A stretch of DNA of 64,000 bases from Phytopseudomonas argentinensis (GCF_900113905.1 NZ_FORC01000002.1:434001-498000), one strand, 5' to 3'. Numbered from the stretch's first letter, positions 8,515-17,647 are shown. Notes: generated by a model not told the origin, from the sequence alone. Translations and numbers: made by a program.

Positions 8515-8982
8515 ATGAAAGTCGCTATTTTCTCCGGCTCGGTTTACGGCACTGCCGAAGAAGTGGCCCGGCACGCCGAGTCGCTGCTCAACCAGGCCGG
8601 CCTGGTGGCGTGGCACAACCCACGCGCGAGCCTGGATGATGTGCGAGCCTTTGCCGCCGAAGCCTTTCTGGTGGTGACCTCGACCACCGGCATGGGCGAG
8701 CTGCCGGACAACCTGCAACCGCTGTATCACGATATCCGCGACCAGCTGCCAGCCTGGAGCGGGTTGCCAGGCGGGGTCATCGCCCTGGGCGATTCCAGCT
8801 ATGGCGATACCTATTGTGCCGGTGGCGAACAGGCACGTGAACTGTTTGCCGAACTGGGCATTCGCGAGGTGCTGCCAATGCTGCGTATCGATGCCAGCGA
8901 GAGCGTCACGCCCGAGCAGGATGCCGAGCCGTGGATCGGCGAATTTGTCGAGATGTTGCAGAAACGCGACCGTCCATCCTGA
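8515..8982 (+). CDS. Flavodoxin (MioC-like)
   Basis: 155-residue flavodoxin-fold protein. The FMN phosphate loop is SGSVYGTAEEVA near residue 8; the isoalloxazine loops are STTGMGELPDN and LGDSSYGDTYCAGG. It is an electron-transfer protein of the MioC type, partner unknown. AAGGAG precedes the ATG and GCATAATG at about 8480 is a likely -10. It diverges from the LOV gene; the 129-base gap contains the perfect palindrome CGCCGTACGGCG (8453-8464). Confidence 0.9.
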   Translation: MKVAIFSGSVYGTAEEVARHAESLLNQAGLVAWHNPRASLDDVRAFAAEAFLVVTSTTGMGELPDNLQPLYHDIRDQLPAWSGLPGGVIALGDSSYGDTYCAGGEQARELFAELGIREVLPMLRIDASESVTPEQDAEPWIGEFVEMLQKRDRPS

Positions 8983-9086
8983 TGCTCGAACGTTGTTGAA
9001 CCCAGGCCAGTCGGGTGTAGGGAGCGTTCGTTTTCCGTGACGAAGACGGATGAACTTGCACACCAACTGGATGAAAGGTGACGACA

Positions 9087-9500
9087 ATGAACAAGATGAA
9101 GATTCCTGCCCTCGTACTCAGCGGCCTGCTGGCCGGTGCCGTTCTGCCTGCCGTTGCGGACTCCAGCGCTCCTGCTCCCGGCACCACCACACCGCAGCAG
9201 TCGACCACGCCGGGGGCTCCGCCTACCGATAATGGCATGATGACGCCCGGCACGCCGGCTCCAGGTACCGATGGCACCACTACCAATCCAGGCACCGGTA
9301 CGGGTACCGGCAACGGCACCGGAGCCGGCTCTGACCCAATGCCGGGTGGCACTGGTTCCGGCACCAATGGCGGCGGCACAGGCGGTACGGGTACCGGAAC
9401 TGGCACCGGCACTGGGACCGGCGGCGGCATGGGTGGCGGAACCGGTGGTGCGGGCGGTGCAGGTGGCACTGGCGGCGGTGCCGGTGGCTCCGGCCAGTAA
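9087..9500 (+). CDS. Secreted Gly/Thr-repeat low-complexity protein
   Basis: 137 residues from the ATG at 9087 with AAGGTG seven bases before it. A Sec signal peptide (ALVLSGLLAGAVLPAVA) is followed by a Pro/Thr-rich segment and then about 80 residues made almost only of Gly and Thr, such as GTGTGTGTGTG and GGAGGAGGTGGGAGG. No domain is recognised; the mature protein is probably disordered, perhaps periplasmic or surface-exposed. The DNA is a degenerate six-base repeat (GGYACC-like), so length variation by slippage is likely. Confidence 0.65.
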   Translation: MNKMKIPALVLSGLLAGAVLPAVADSSAPAPGTTTPQQSTTPGAPPTDNGMMTPGTPAPGTDGTTTNPGTGTGTGNGTGAGSDPMPGGTGSGTNGGGTGGTGTGTGTGTGTGGGMGGGTGGAGGAGGTGGGAGGSGQ

Positions 9501-9514
9501 GCGCTGATGCGGTT

Positions 9515-9548
9515 CGGGTGTTTCCGACTCAGCGGTCGGAGGCACCCG
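9515..9548. terminator. Hairpin between convergent genes
   Basis: CGGGTGTTTCCGAC (from 9515) pairs with GTCGGAGGCACCCG (to 9548) with two weak pairs and a short loop. It sits between the Gly/Thr-rich gene and the TyrR-like gene, which converge. There is no T-run, so its termination strength is uncertain. Confidence 0.45.
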
Positions 9549-9560
9549 CCCTTGGCTGAG

Positions 9561-11093
9561 CTAGCGGCTGGCCTTGATACCGTATTTGCGCAGCCGCGTG
9601 GCGATGGCGCTGTGTGACGTCTGAAGGCGTACCGCCAATTGCCTAGTCGAGGGATGGCTGGCGTACAGCGTTTCCAACAACTCCTTTTCGAATGCCGACA
9701 CAGCCATTTCCAGGCTGGTCACTTCTCCCCCCGGTTGTTGCTGGGCCACGGCCGTACCGGCAATATCCAGATCGTCGATCTGCACCAGATTGCTGTCGCA
9801 GATGGCCGCTGCCCTGAAGATCACGTTCTGCAGTTGCCTGACGTTACCTGGCCAGCGGTTGCCAAGCAGCGCAGGATAGGTTTCCGGTGTCAGGCGGCAC
9901 TGGGTGCGCTGGATCTGCGCGCAGGCCTGCTGCATGAAATGCCTAGCCAGCAGCAGAATGTCCTGGCCGCGTTCGCGCAGCGGCGGAACCTGCAGATTGA
10001 GCACGTTGAGGCGATAGAACAGATCCTCGCGAAATTCGCCTTCGGCGACCATGCGCTCCAGGTCGCGGTGCGTGGCGCTGATGATGCGCACGTTGACCCG
10101 TTCTTCACGGTCGCCGCCGACGCGGCGAAAGGTGCCGTCACTGAGAAAACGCAGCAGCTTGGCCTGCAGGTAGGGTGACATCTCGCCGATTTCATCGAGA
10201 AACACCGTGCCCTGGTTGGCCAGCTCCAGCAGCCCGGGCTTGCCACCGCGCTGGGCACCGGTGAAGGCGCCGGGGGCGTAGCCGAACAGCTCGCTTTCGG
10301 CCAGGCTCTCCGGCAGCGCCGCGCAGTTCAGGGCCAGGAAAGGCGCGCCATGGCGCGGGCTCAGGGCATGACAGGCGCGTGCTACCAGCTCCTTGCCGGT
10401 GCCGGTTTCGCCATGGATCAGCAGCGGCGCATCCAGTGTGGCCACCCGTTGCGCACGGGCCTTGAGGGTGCGGATGGGCAATGAGTCGCCAAGCAGTGAA
10501 TCGAACCCTTCCGCATGGTCATGGTGCAAGGCGGCCAGGCGCGCACCGATGCGGCTGGGCTCGTAAAGGGTCAGCAGGGCGCCGGCCAACTGGCCCATGT
10601 CCGCCGATTCGCTGATGGGGGCGGCGTCGAGCAGCAGCGCCTGGCCGTTCAGCGTCACCTCCCGCATGGGCAAGCGGAAGTGCTGGTCGAGCAGGGCCTG
10701 TTGCAGGTCCGCCTCGGCGAACAGTTCGCCAAGCGCCACGCCTTCGGGCTCGCGACCACACAGGGCGATCAGCGCCGGGTTGGCGAGCAGCACGCGGCCA
10801 TGGGCATCCACCGCCAACACCGGGTCGCTCATCGCCGCCAGCAGCGCGTCGAGCTGCAGGCGCCGACGTTGCCCCGGCAGGATGTCGACCACCGTCACCG
10901 CCTGCACGCCGCGCACCTTGAACAGTGCATCGCGCAGTTCGTCGAGCACTTCGGCGCTGAGCGTCGGCGCGTCGATGTAGACGTTGGGCGGCACCATCTC
11001 CACGGCGTCGAGATTGAGGTTGCGACCGCCCAGCAGGGCGAGCACCTCCTGGGTAATGCCGACGCGATCAATAAAGGTGACGTGAATGCGCAT
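9561..11093 (-). CDS. TyrR-family sigma-54 activator (ACT-PAS-AAA+-HTH)
   Basis: 510 residues from the ATG at 11093 (MRIHVTFIDRVG). Order: ACT domain 1-70, PAS 75-180, AAA+ about 200-430 with Walker A GETGTGKE (228-235), GAFTGA (275-280, contact with sigma-54) and FLDEIGEM, and a TyrR-type helix-turn-helix at the end. PhhR (aromatic amino acids) and GcsR (glycine) belong to this group; the N-terminus reminds me more of GcsR, but no gcv genes are in the window. It diverges from mdcA. Its effector and targets cannot be told from sequence. Confidence 0.8.
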   Translation of the reverse strand: MRIHVTFIDRVGITQEVLALLGGRNLNLDAVEMVPPNVYIDAPTLSAEVLDELRDALFKVRGVQAVTVVDILPGQRRRLQLDALLAAMSDPVLAVDAHGRVLLANPALIALCGREPEGVALGELFAEADLQQALLDQHFRLPMREVTLNGQALLLDAAPISESADMGQLAGALLTLYEPSRIGARLAALHHDHAEGFDSLLGDSLPIRTLKARAQRVATLDAPLLIHGETGTGKELVARACHALSPRHGAPFLALNCAALPESLAESELFGYAPGAFTGAQRGGKPGLLELANQGTVFLDEIGEMSPYLQAKLLRFLSDGTFRRVGGDREERVNVRIISATHRDLERMVAEGEFREDLFYRLNVLNLQVPPLRERGQDILLLARHFMQQACAQIQRTQCRLTPETYPALLGNRWPGNVRQLQNVIFRAAAICDSNLVQIDDLDIAGTAVAQQQPGGEVTSLEMAVSAFEKELLETLYASHPSTRQLAVRLQTSHSAIATRLRKYGIKASR

Positions 11094-11162
11094 GGTGGGC
11101 CGGGCAGCGGAAGACGGTGGCGCAGTATGCCCGGTCTGACCGGGGAGGTTAACCGCCACTCT

Positions 11163-11185
11163 ATCGTTAACCTGATCGTAACGAT
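11163..11185. promoter_or_regulatory. Inverted repeat in the TyrR-like/mdcA divergent region
   Basis: ATCGTTA (11163-11169) and TAACGAT (11179-11185) form a perfect 7-bp inverted repeat with a 9-bp spacer. A second GTTAACC lies at about 11149, so GTTAAC is repeated. The layout suits either a LysR-type site for MdcR or a TyrR-type site. No sigma-54 promoter (GG-N10-GC) was found here, so which regulator uses it is open. Confidence 0.45.
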
Positions 11186-11263
11186 AAAGCGCGGCGCTTG
11201 ATTGATGAGCCAAGGCCACGCTTCTACTGTGATGCCACGACAGCGGAACTCGTGGAGTCATCG

Positions 11264-12931
11264 ATGACAACAACAATATCCCCACCGCCGCAGTGGTCGC
11301 GCCGTCGCGCTGAAAAGGCGCGGCGCCTCGACCAGGTGCGTCATCTCGCCGATGGTGTGGTGCTGCCGGGCGACAAGATCGTCGCGGCCCTCGAAGCCTT
11401 GATCGCGCCCGGTGACCGCGTGGTGCTCGAAGGCAACAACCAGAAGCAGGCGGATTTCCTCTCCCGCTCGCTGGCCCAGGTCGATCCCGGTCGCCTCCAC
11501 GATCTGCACATGATCATGCCCAGCGTCAGCCGCGCCGAGCATCTCGACCTGTTCGAGCGCGGCATCGCCCGCAAGCTCGACTTCTCCTTCGCCGGCCCAC
11601 AGAGCCTGCGCATCGGCCAGTTGCTCGAGGACGGCCTGTTGGAAGTCGGCGCCATCCACACCTATATCGAACTCTACTCGCGCCTGCTGGTGGACCTGAT
11701 CCCCAACGTCGCGCTGGTCGCCGGCTTCCAGGCCGACCGCCACGGCAACATCTATACCGGGCCGAGCACCGAGGACACCCCGGCGCTGGTCGAACCCACC
11801 GCGTTTTCCGACGGCATCGTGATCTTCCAGGTCAACGAGATCGTCGACGAGCTGCCGCGGGTCGACATTCCCGCCTCCTGGGTCGACTTCGTGGTGGTGG
11901 CCGACAAGCCGTTCTACATCGAACCGCTGTTCACCCGCGACCCGCGCCATATCAAGCCGGTGCACGTGCTGATGGCGATGATGGCGATCCGCGGCATCTA
12001 CGAAAGACACAATGTGCAGTCGCTCAACCACGGCATCGGCTTCAATACCGCGGCTATCGAGCTGATCCTGCCCACCTACGGCGAGTCCCTAGGCTTGAAG
12101 GGCAAGATCTGCCGCAACTGGACGCTCAACCCGCATCCGACGCTGATCCCGGCCATCGAGACCGGCTGGGTGCAAAGCGTGCACTGCTTCGGCACCGAAC
12201 TGGGCATGGAGAGCTATATCGCCCAGCGCCCGGACGTGTTCTTCACCGGTCGCGACGGCTCGATGCGTTCCAATCGCCTGATGTGTCAGTTGGCTGGGCA
12301 GTACGCGGTGGACCTGTTTATCGGCGCTACCTTGCAAGTAGATGGTGATGGCCACTCTTCGACCGTCACCCGTGGGCGCCTGGCCGGCTTTGGCGGTGCG
12401 CCGAACATGGGCCACGATCCGCGCGGGCGTCGGCACAGCACACCGGCCTGGCTGGACATGGCCACGCCAGGCGGCGAAGGCCCGGTGACCCTGCTCGAAC
12501 GCGGCAAGAAGCTGGTGGTGCAGATGGTCGAGACCTTCCAGGAGGGCGGCAAGCCGACCTTCGTCGAGCGTCTGGATGCCGTGGACGTGGCGAAGAACTC
12601 TGGCATGCCGCTGGCGCCGATCATGATCTACGGCGACGACGTCACCCACCTGCTGACCGAGGAAGGCATCGCCTACCTCTACAAGGCGCGCTCGCTGGAG
12701 GAGCGCCAGGCGATGATCGCCGCCGTCGCCGGCGTCACTGCCATCGGCTTGCGCCATGACCCGAAAGAAACCGCACGCATGCGCCGCGACGGCTTGATCG
12801 CCCTGCCCGAAGACCTCGGTATCCGCCGCACCGATGCCAGCCGAGAGCTGCTCGCGGCCAAGAGCATCGCCGAGCTGGTGGAGTGGTCGGGCGGCCTGTA
12901 CAACCCGCCCGCCAAGTTCAGGAGCTGGTGA
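11264..12931 (+). CDS. mdcA: Malonate decarboxylase alpha subunit (ACP transferase)
   Basis: 555 residues from the ATG at 11264, with GTGGAG eight bases upstream. MdcA is the acetyl-S-ACP:malonate ACP transferase of biotin-independent malonate decarboxylase: it swaps acetate for malonate on the MdcC carrier. The sequence is typical along its length ([40 protein letters not shown]). It heads mdcABCDEGH, in which the following genes overlap or nearly touch. Cytoplasmic. Confidence 0.95.
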   Translation: MTTTISPPPQWSRRRAEKARRLDQVRHLADGVVLPGDKIVAALEALIAPGDRVVLEGNNQKQADFLSRSLAQVDPGRLHDLHMIMPSVSRAEHLDLFERGIARKLDFSFAGPQSLRIGQLLEDGLLEVGAIHTYIELYSRLLVDLIPNVALVAGFQADRHGNIYTGPSTEDTPALVEPTAFSDGIVIFQVNEIVDELPRVDIPASWVDFVVVADKPFYIEPLFTRDPRHIKPVHVLMAMMAIRGIYERHNVQSLNHGIGFNTAAIELILPTYGESLGLKGKICRNWTLNPHPTLIPAIETGWVQSVHCFGTELGMESYIAQRPDVFFTGRDGSMRSNRLMCQLAGQYAVDLFIGATLQVDGDGHSSTVTRGRLAGFGGAPNMGHDPRGRRHSTPAWLDMATPGGEGPVTLLERGKKLVVQMVETFQEGGKPTFVERLDAVDVAKNSGMPLAPIMIYGDDVTHLLTEEGIAYLYKARSLEERQAMIAAVAGVTAIGLRHDPKETARMRRDGLIALPEDLGIRRTDASRELLAAKSIAELVEWSGGLYNPPAKFRSW

Positions 12932-13953
12932 TGAAGGCACTGACTGCAATTCAGCCACATCTGGGTGCCTCCAAAAACGTAGACGAGGCAGACAGCGCAA
13001 GGCAAGAGCAGGCGAAAAAGCGCAGTTTACGAGGTGTAAATGAGCATTTTGAGCCTGCTCTTAACGCAGCGATGGCAACGCAGGTAGTTTTTGGAGACGC
13101 CCAGCTCTCGTTGGGGGATCGGCTGGCCGACCTTGCCGTCGTCGCGCTGATCGACGAGGCCGACCTGTCGCCCAAGCCGGGCCTGGTCGATCGTCGCGGC
13201 AGCGGCGCGCACAGCGATTTGCACCTGGGCCTGATGCATGCCTCGGCGTTGGCGCTGTGGCCCAGTTTCAAGGCCATGGCCGAGGCCGCCCGGGAGCGTG
13301 GCGAGATCGATCTGCACCTACGTGAAGAGGTGGGCCGCATCGGTCGCGAAGGCGAGGAAGAGATGCTGCGCGTCACCGGCGGCGTCAACACCCATCGCGG
13401 CGCGATCTGGGCGCTGGGGCTGCTCAGCGCCGCGGCTGCGCTGAATGTCCGCGAGCTGACACCGGCCCAGGTCGCCCTGCGTGCCGCCCGCCTGGCCTTG
13501 CTCGATGACCGCGCGGCGCCCGTCACCGGCGCCAGCCATGGCGCCCAGGTCTGTCGCCTGTATGGCGTGCACGGTGCGCGCAAGGAAGCGCAGCTGGGCT
13601 TTCCCGCAGTGATCCAGCAAGCCTTGCCGCAACTGGCACGCAGCCGCGCTGCCGGGGCAGGGGAGCAGAACGCGCGCCTGGATGCGCTGCTGGCAATCAT
13701 GACCCAACTGGCCGACACCTGCGTGCTGTATCGCGCCGGCATGGCTGGGCTGACCCGCATGCAGCGCGGCGCCCGCGCGGTGCTCGCCGCCGGTGGCTGC
13801 GCCAGTCTCGATGGCCGTCGCCGCCTGCGCGAGCTGGAGCGCGACATGCTGCACCTGCGTGCCTCGCCTGGCGGCGCAGCCGATCTGCTCGCCGCCACCC
13901 TGTTCCTCGACCGCCTGCAGCATGGCCTGCCGGCGCAGCTTGGGAGTCTGTGA
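12931..13953 (+). CDS. mdcB: Triphosphoribosyl-dephospho-CoA synthase, with repeat-derived N-terminal insert
   Basis: 340 residues; the ATG overlaps the mdcA stop by one base and has GGAG before it. MdcB (CitG-like) makes 2'-(5''-triphosphoribosyl)-3'-dephospho-CoA, precursor of the MdcC prosthetic group. The family core begins at residue 59 ([29 protein letters not shown], containing the conserved [15 protein letters not shown]). Residues 11-58 are translated from a palindromic repeat of exactly 144 bases; without it the protein would be 292 residues, the length I expect. If the insert is harmful, pantetheine-type cofactor attachment would fail; nothing in the rest looks broken. Confidence 0.9.
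   Translation: MKALTAIQPHLGASKNVDEADSARQEQAKKRSLRGVNEHFEPALNAAMATQVVFGDAQLSLGDRLADLAVVALIDEADLSPKPGLVDRRGSGAHSDLHLGLMHASALALWPSFKAMAEAARERGEIDLHLREEVGRIGREGEEEMLRVTGGVNTHRGAIWALGLLSAAAALNVRELTPAQVALRAARLALLDDRAAPVTGASHGAQVCRLYGVHGARKEAQLGFPAVIQQALPQLARSRAAGAGEQNARLDALLAIMTQLADTCVLYRAGMAGLTRMQRGARAVLAAGGCASLDGRRRLRELERDMLHLRASPGGAADLLAATLFLDRLQHGLPAQLGSL
12961..13104. repeat. Palindromic repeat element inside mdcB (copy 1)
   Basis: 144 bases with inverted ends: CTGGGTGCCTCCAAAAAC at 12961 against the complement of GTTTTTGGAGACGCCCAG ending 13104 (16 of 18 match). Inside, a second perfect 10-bp arm pair (AAGAGCAGGC/GCCTGCTCTT on the minus strand) encloses a hairpin TTTAC-N5-GTAAA. Read on the minus strand it shares the core AAATGCTCATTT...AAACTGCGCTTT with copy 2 at 29566-29706. 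It starts on the first base of codon 11 and ends on the last base of codon 58. No target duplication is evident and no transposase is nearby. Confidence 0.85.
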
Positions 13954-13954
13954 A

Positions 13955-14254
13955 ATGGAAACCCTGTCTTTTCGATTTCCCGCCGGGCAGCCGGCCAAGG
14001 GCCGTGCGCTGGTGGGCTGCGTCGGCTCCGGCGACCTGGAAGTGCTGCTCGAACCCGGCCAGGCCGGCACCCTGGCCATCGAGGTGGTCACCTCGGTCAA
14101 CGGCAGCGCGCCACGCTGGCAACTGCTGTTCGAACGCATGTTCCGTGAGCAGCAGCTGCCGGCGCTGAATATCGCCATCCATGATTTCGGCGCCACCCCC
14201 GGCGTGGTGCGCCTGCGTTTGGAGCAGGGCCTGGAGGAACTGAACCATGGTTGA
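13955..14254 (+). CDS. mdcC: Malonate decarboxylase acyl carrier protein (delta subunit)
   Basis: 99 residues starting METLSFRFPAG one base after the mdcB stop. MdcC carries the phosphoribosyl-dephospho-CoA arm on a serine; Ser25 in GCVGSGDLEV is at the position known to be modified in Klebsiella MdcC. It shuttles acetyl and malonyl groups between MdcA, MdcDE and MdcH. Its 3' end overlaps mdcD by eight bases. Confidence 0.95.
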   Translation: METLSFRFPAGQPAKGRALVGCVGSGDLEVLLEPGQAGTLAIEVVTSVNGSAPRWQLLFERMFREQQLPALNIAIHDFGATPGVVRLRLEQGLEELNHG

Positions 14255-15098
14255 GCAGAACATCCAGCGCCTCCTGGCGCAGCGCAGCTTTACCGAACTC
14301 GGTGCCCGCGAGCGGGCCCGCGCACTGCTCGATGCAGGCAGCTTCCGTGAGCTGCTCGACCCCTTCGCCCGGCTGATGTCGCCCTGGCTGCCCAGGCAGG
14401 GCATCGTGCCCCAGGCCGATGACGGCGTGGTGGTGGCCAAGGGGCTGATCGATGGCGCGCCTGCCGTGGTGATCGCCATCGAGGGTGCCTTCCAGGGCGG
14501 CAGCCTGGGCGAAGTGGGCGGCGCGAAGATCGCAGGCAGCCTGGAGCTGGCCGCCGAAGACAACCGCAATGGCACGCCCACCCGCGCCGTGCTGCTGCTG
14601 GAAACCGGCGGCGTACGCCTGCAGGAAGCCAACCTGGGCCTGGCGGCGATTGCCGAGATCCAGGCGGCCATCGTCGAGCTGCGCCAATACCAGCCGGTGA
14701 TCGGCCTGGTCGCCGGCCCGGTGGGCTGCTTCGGCGGTATGTCCATCGCCGCCGGACTGTGCAGCTATCTGCTGGTGACGCGCGAGGCGCGCCTGGGCCT
14801 CAACGGCCCGCAGGTGATCGAGCAGGAGGCGGGTATCGATGAGTACGACTCGCGCGACCGCCCTTTTATCTGGAGCCTCACCGGCGGCGAGCAACGCCAT
14901 GCCAGCGGCCTGGTCGATGGCTACGTAAGCGATGACGTCGAGGCGATTCGCAGCGAACTGCATGGCCTGTTCGCCAAGGGCAAACCGGCCCAGGAACGCA
15001 GCCGTCGCCATGCATGGTTCCTGCAGCGCCTGCGCGCCGTCGATACCGCCGTCCAGGCCGATGCCGCTGCCGTGCGCAGCGCCTACCAGGGAGCATGA
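14247..15098 (+). CDS. mdcD: Malonate decarboxylase beta subunit
   Basis: 283 residues. MdcD is a carboxyltransferase-fold (crotonase-like) subunit that decarboxylates malonyl-S-ACP together with MdcE. The oxyanion-hole region GPVGCFGGMSIAAGL and EGAFQGGSLGEVGGAK are typical. It lacks a biotin partner, as expected for the cytoplasmic, biotin-independent enzyme. Start and stop overlap both neighbours, indicating coupled translation. Confidence 0.95.
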   Translation: MVEQNIQRLLAQRSFTELGARERARALLDAGSFRELLDPFARLMSPWLPRQGIVPQADDGVVVAKGLIDGAPAVVIAIEGAFQGGSLGEVGGAKIAGSLELAAEDNRNGTPTRAVLLLETGGVRLQEANLGLAAIAEIQAAIVELRQYQPVIGLVAGPVGCFGGMSIAAGLCSYLLVTREARLGLNGPQVIEQEAGIDEYDSRDRPFIWSLTGGEQRHASGLVDGYVSDDVEAIRSELHGLFAKGKPAQERSRRHAWFLQRLRAVDTAVQADAAAVRSAYQGA

Positions 15099-15100
15099 AT

Positions 15101-15907
15101 ATGACGACTGCACAGCAACAACGCGGCCTGCATTGGTTCCAGGCTCTGGCCGGCGATGCCCAGCCGTTGAATGACCTGCCCGCCTCACTGCGGGTGGCCG
15201 ACAGCGAGCTGGCCGGTCAGTCGGTGCGTTATCTGGCGGTGATCGCCGATGCGAACAACCCGTTCCCCCGTACCCGCGATGGCGAGGTCGGCCTGCTCGA
15301 AGGCTGGGGCCTCGCCAAGGCGGTCGACGAGGTCATCGAGGCCGACCGCGACAAGGCGGCCAAGCGCGCACTGATCGCCATCGTCGACGTACCGAGCCAG
15401 GCTTACGGGCGCCGCGAGGAGGCCTATGGCATTCACCAGGCGCTGGCCGGTGCAGTGGACGCCTATGCCCGTGCCCGCCTGGCTGGGCACTCGGTGATCG
15501 GTCTGCTGGTGGGCAAGGCGATGTCCGGCGCCTTCCTGGCCCACGGCTACCAGGCCAACCGGCTGATCGCCCTGCGCGATCCCGGCGTCATGGTGCATGC
15601 CATGGGTAAGGCCGCCGCCGCGCGCATCACCCTGCGCAGCGTCGACGAACTGGAGGCGCTGGCCGCCACGGTGCCGCCCATGGCCTACGACCTGGACAAC
15701 TACGCCTCGCTCGGCCTGCTCGCCGAGGTACTCGATGTTGAGCAGGTCGTGCAGCCGACGGCGGCCGACCTGACCCGCGTGCAGGCCGCCTTGGGCCGCG
15801 CCCTGGCCGATATCGCCGGCAGCCCACGTGACCTGCGCAACCGCCTGGGCGCCGCCAACCGCGCGGCCTCCGCACAAGTACGCGAGCTGCTGCGCGCGCA
15901 GTGGTAG
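15101..15907 (+). CDS. mdcE: Malonate decarboxylase gamma subunit
   Basis: 268 residues from the ATG at 15101, seven bases after GGGAG; an ATG at 15095 overlaps the mdcD stop but is too close to the ribosome site. MdcE pairs with MdcD to form the malonyl-S-ACP decarboxylase. Visible family segments are IADANNPFPRTRDGEVGLLEGW, VDVPSQAYGRREEAYG and LLVGKAMSGAFLAHGYQANR. Ten bases separate it from mdcG. Confidence 0.94.
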   Translation: MTTAQQQRGLHWFQALAGDAQPLNDLPASLRVADSELAGQSVRYLAVIADANNPFPRTRDGEVGLLEGWGLAKAVDEVIEADRDKAAKRALIAIVDVPSQAYGRREEAYGIHQALAGAVDAYARARLAGHSVIGLLVGKAMSGAFLAHGYQANRLIALRDPGVMVHAMGKAAAARITLRSVDELEALAATVPPMAYDLDNYASLGLLAEVLDVEQVVQPTAADLTRVQAALGRALADIAGSPRDLRNRLGAANRAASAQVRELLRAQW

Positions 15908-15916
15908 GAGCCGGTC

Positions 15917-16549
15917 ATGCACTCCCCCCGTCCACATGATCTGCTCTGGGGCCTGCGCCCCAAGCAACTGCCCGAGGAGGCACCAGCCTGGGCTTGCGCC
16001 GCCCTGGGTGAGCATGTGCCGGTGGTGGTGCGTAGAGCGCCGGCCGAGCCCGGCTGGGTTGCGGTGGGTATCCGTGGCGCCGCGCGTGAACAACGACATG
16101 CCGCCTGGATGCGCCTGAGCGAGATCAGCCGCCTGGTCAGCCCGCAGACGGTGGCCCGGGCCGGGCGCTGGCGCAATCACGCTCAGCCACATTGGCCGGC
16201 GCTGCGAGCCCTGAGCCAGTTGGCGCCCCGTCTCGACGACCTTGGCCTGAGCTGGGGGGTGACCGGCAGTCTCGGCTTCGAGTTGGCCAGCGGTATCAGC
16301 GCCGCACACCCGGGCAGCGATCTCGATCTGCTGCTGCGCGCGCCCCAGCCTGTTTCTCGTGTCGAAGCGCAGACATTGTGCGTATTGCTGGATGAGGCCC
16401 CGGGTCGCGTCGATCTGCAACTGGAGACCCCGCACGGCGCCGTGGCACTGCGCGAATGGGCCGGTGAGGCGCCGCGCGTGTTGCTGAAAACCCAGAACGG
16501 CCCGCTGCTGGTCAGCGATCCGTGGCAGCTGCAACAGGTGGCGGCATGA
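15917..16549 (+). CDS. mdcG: Phosphoribosyl-dephospho-CoA transferase (holo-ACP synthase)
   Basis: 210 residues with GTAGGAG before the ATG. MdcG transfers the phosphoribosyl-dephospho-CoA group made by MdcB to the serine of MdcC. It has the nucleotidyltransferase signature WGVTGSLGFEL followed by HPGSDLDLLL, whose two Asp residues are the expected metal ligands. Its stop overlaps the mdcH start by ATGA. Confidence 0.93.
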   Translation: MHSPRPHDLLWGLRPKQLPEEAPAWACAALGEHVPVVVRRAPAEPGWVAVGIRGAAREQRHAAWMRLSEISRLVSPQTVARAGRWRNHAQPHWPALRALSQLAPRLDDLGLSWGVTGSLGFELASGISAAHPGSDLDLLLRAPQPVSRVEAQTLCVLLDEAPGRVDLQLETPHGAVALREWAGEAPRVLLKTQNGPLLVSDPWQLQQVAA

Positions 16550-17481
16550 GCACGCTCTGGGCCTTCCCCGGCCAGGGTGCGCAGCACCCCGGCATGCTGC
16601 ACGATTTGCCGGCTGAGCCCATCGTTCAGGCGTGCCTGGCGGAGGCCGAGGCAGTGCTCGGCCAACCACTTGCCGAGCTGGATTCTGCCGAGGCGTTGCA
16701 AGGCACCCGCGCCGTGCAACTGTGCCTGCTGATTGCCGGGGTGGCGGGTGCACGCCTGTTGAAGGCGCGTGGTCAGTCTCCCGATTACGTAGCGGGCCTG
16801 TCCATCGGCGCCTATGCCGCAGCGGTCGCCGCCGATGCACTGAGTTTCGCCGATGCCCTGCGGTTGGTTGCCCTGCGCGGCCAGCTGATGCAGCAGGCCT
16901 ATCCCCAGGGCTACGGCATGACGGCGATCATAGGCCTGGACCTGAACGGTATCGAGCGCTTGCTGGCCGAGGTGAACGGCCCGCAATCACCGGTGTTCCT
17001 GGCCAACATCAACGCCGAAAACCAGATGGTGATCGCCGGTAGCCACGCGGCGATGCAGACGGTGGGCGAGCGCGCCCGGGCCGCCGGAGCAGGAGCCGTT
17101 AAGCCTTTGGCAGTCAGTGTGCCTTCGCATTGCGCGCTGCTCGCCGAGCCGGCCGAAAGGCTGGGTGAGGCGTTCGCCGAGGTTGTACTGCGGCGTCCTG
17201 CCGTGCGCTACCTGAGCGGCAGTACCGCGCGGCTGTTGAGCGAACCCGAGGCCCTGCGCGACGACCTGGCCAACAACATGTGTCGGGTCGTGGACTGGGC
17301 CGGCGTTCTCCGAACGGCGTTCGAGCGGGGCGTGCGATTGCACCTCGAACTGCCGCCCGGCAGCGTGCTGAGTGGTCTGGCTCGGCGTGTGTTCGAGCCA
17401 GCACTGGTCGTCGCCTTTCAGGGCGCACGCCTGGATACGCTGGAGGCGCTGTTGCGTCAGGAGGTGAGCCAGAGCCGATAA
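16546..17481 (+). CDS. mdcH: Malonate decarboxylase malonyl-CoA:ACP transacylase
   Basis: 311 residues in the FabD fold. The start WAFPGQGAQHPGM contributes the oxyanion loop, the nucleophile Ser is in GLSIGAYAAAV and the catalytic His in VPSHCALL. MdcH loads malonyl from malonyl-CoA to activate the carrier. It is the last enzyme gene of the operon; in the clusters I know, mdcL and mdcM transporter genes follow, but here a 61-base gap leads to two tiny frames and a MatC carrier. Confidence 0.93.
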   Translation: MSTLWAFPGQGAQHPGMLHDLPAEPIVQACLAEAEAVLGQPLAELDSAEALQGTRAVQLCLLIAGVAGARLLKARGQSPDYVAGLSIGAYAAAVAADALSFADALRLVALRGQLMQQAYPQGYGMTAIIGLDLNGIERLLAEVNGPQSPVFLANINAENQMVIAGSHAAMQTVGERARAAGAGAVKPLAVSVPSHCALLAEPAERLGEAFAEVVLRRPAVRYLSGSTARLLSEPEALRDDLANNMCRVVDWAGVLRTAFERGVRLHLELPPGSVLSGLARRVFEPALVVAFQGARLDTLEALLRQEVSQSR

Positions 17482-17542
17482 CGACGTCCGATTGCCGAAG
17501 CACAAGAACAATAACTTCGATGCGTCAACGAGGATAAAAACA

Positions 17543-17647
17543 ATGATCACCTACCGACGAACTCCACTCGCCACCTTCATTCTGCACGGCCGTAGCACGC
17601 CGCCAGCCGTCATGAAGCGGATGGGCACCACCTGGGGGCGCGCATGA
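17543..17647 (+). CDS. Small open frame 1 between mdcH and the carrier gene
   Basis: 34 codons (MITYRRTPLATFILHGRSTP...) with GAGGATAAAAAC before the ATG. Its TGA overlaps the ATG of the next small frame (ATGA at 17644-17647). No family recognised; basic, no membrane segment. It could be a leader peptide coupling translation to the carrier, a decayed gene remnant, or chance. Confidence 0.35.
   Translation: MITYRRTPLATFILHGRSTPPAVMKRMGTTWGRA

Noticed and set aside
8906..9469. Minus-strand Pro/Val-repeat frame opposite the Gly/Thr-rich gene
   Set aside because: It is the complement of the same 6-bp repeat. The plus frame has a signal peptide and ribosome site; the minus frame has neither.
11110..11130. 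Possible sigma-54 promoter (TGGCGCAGTATGC) upstream of mdcA
   Set aside because: The GG and GC elements are 8 rather than 10 bases apart, which does not fit sigma-54 spacing.
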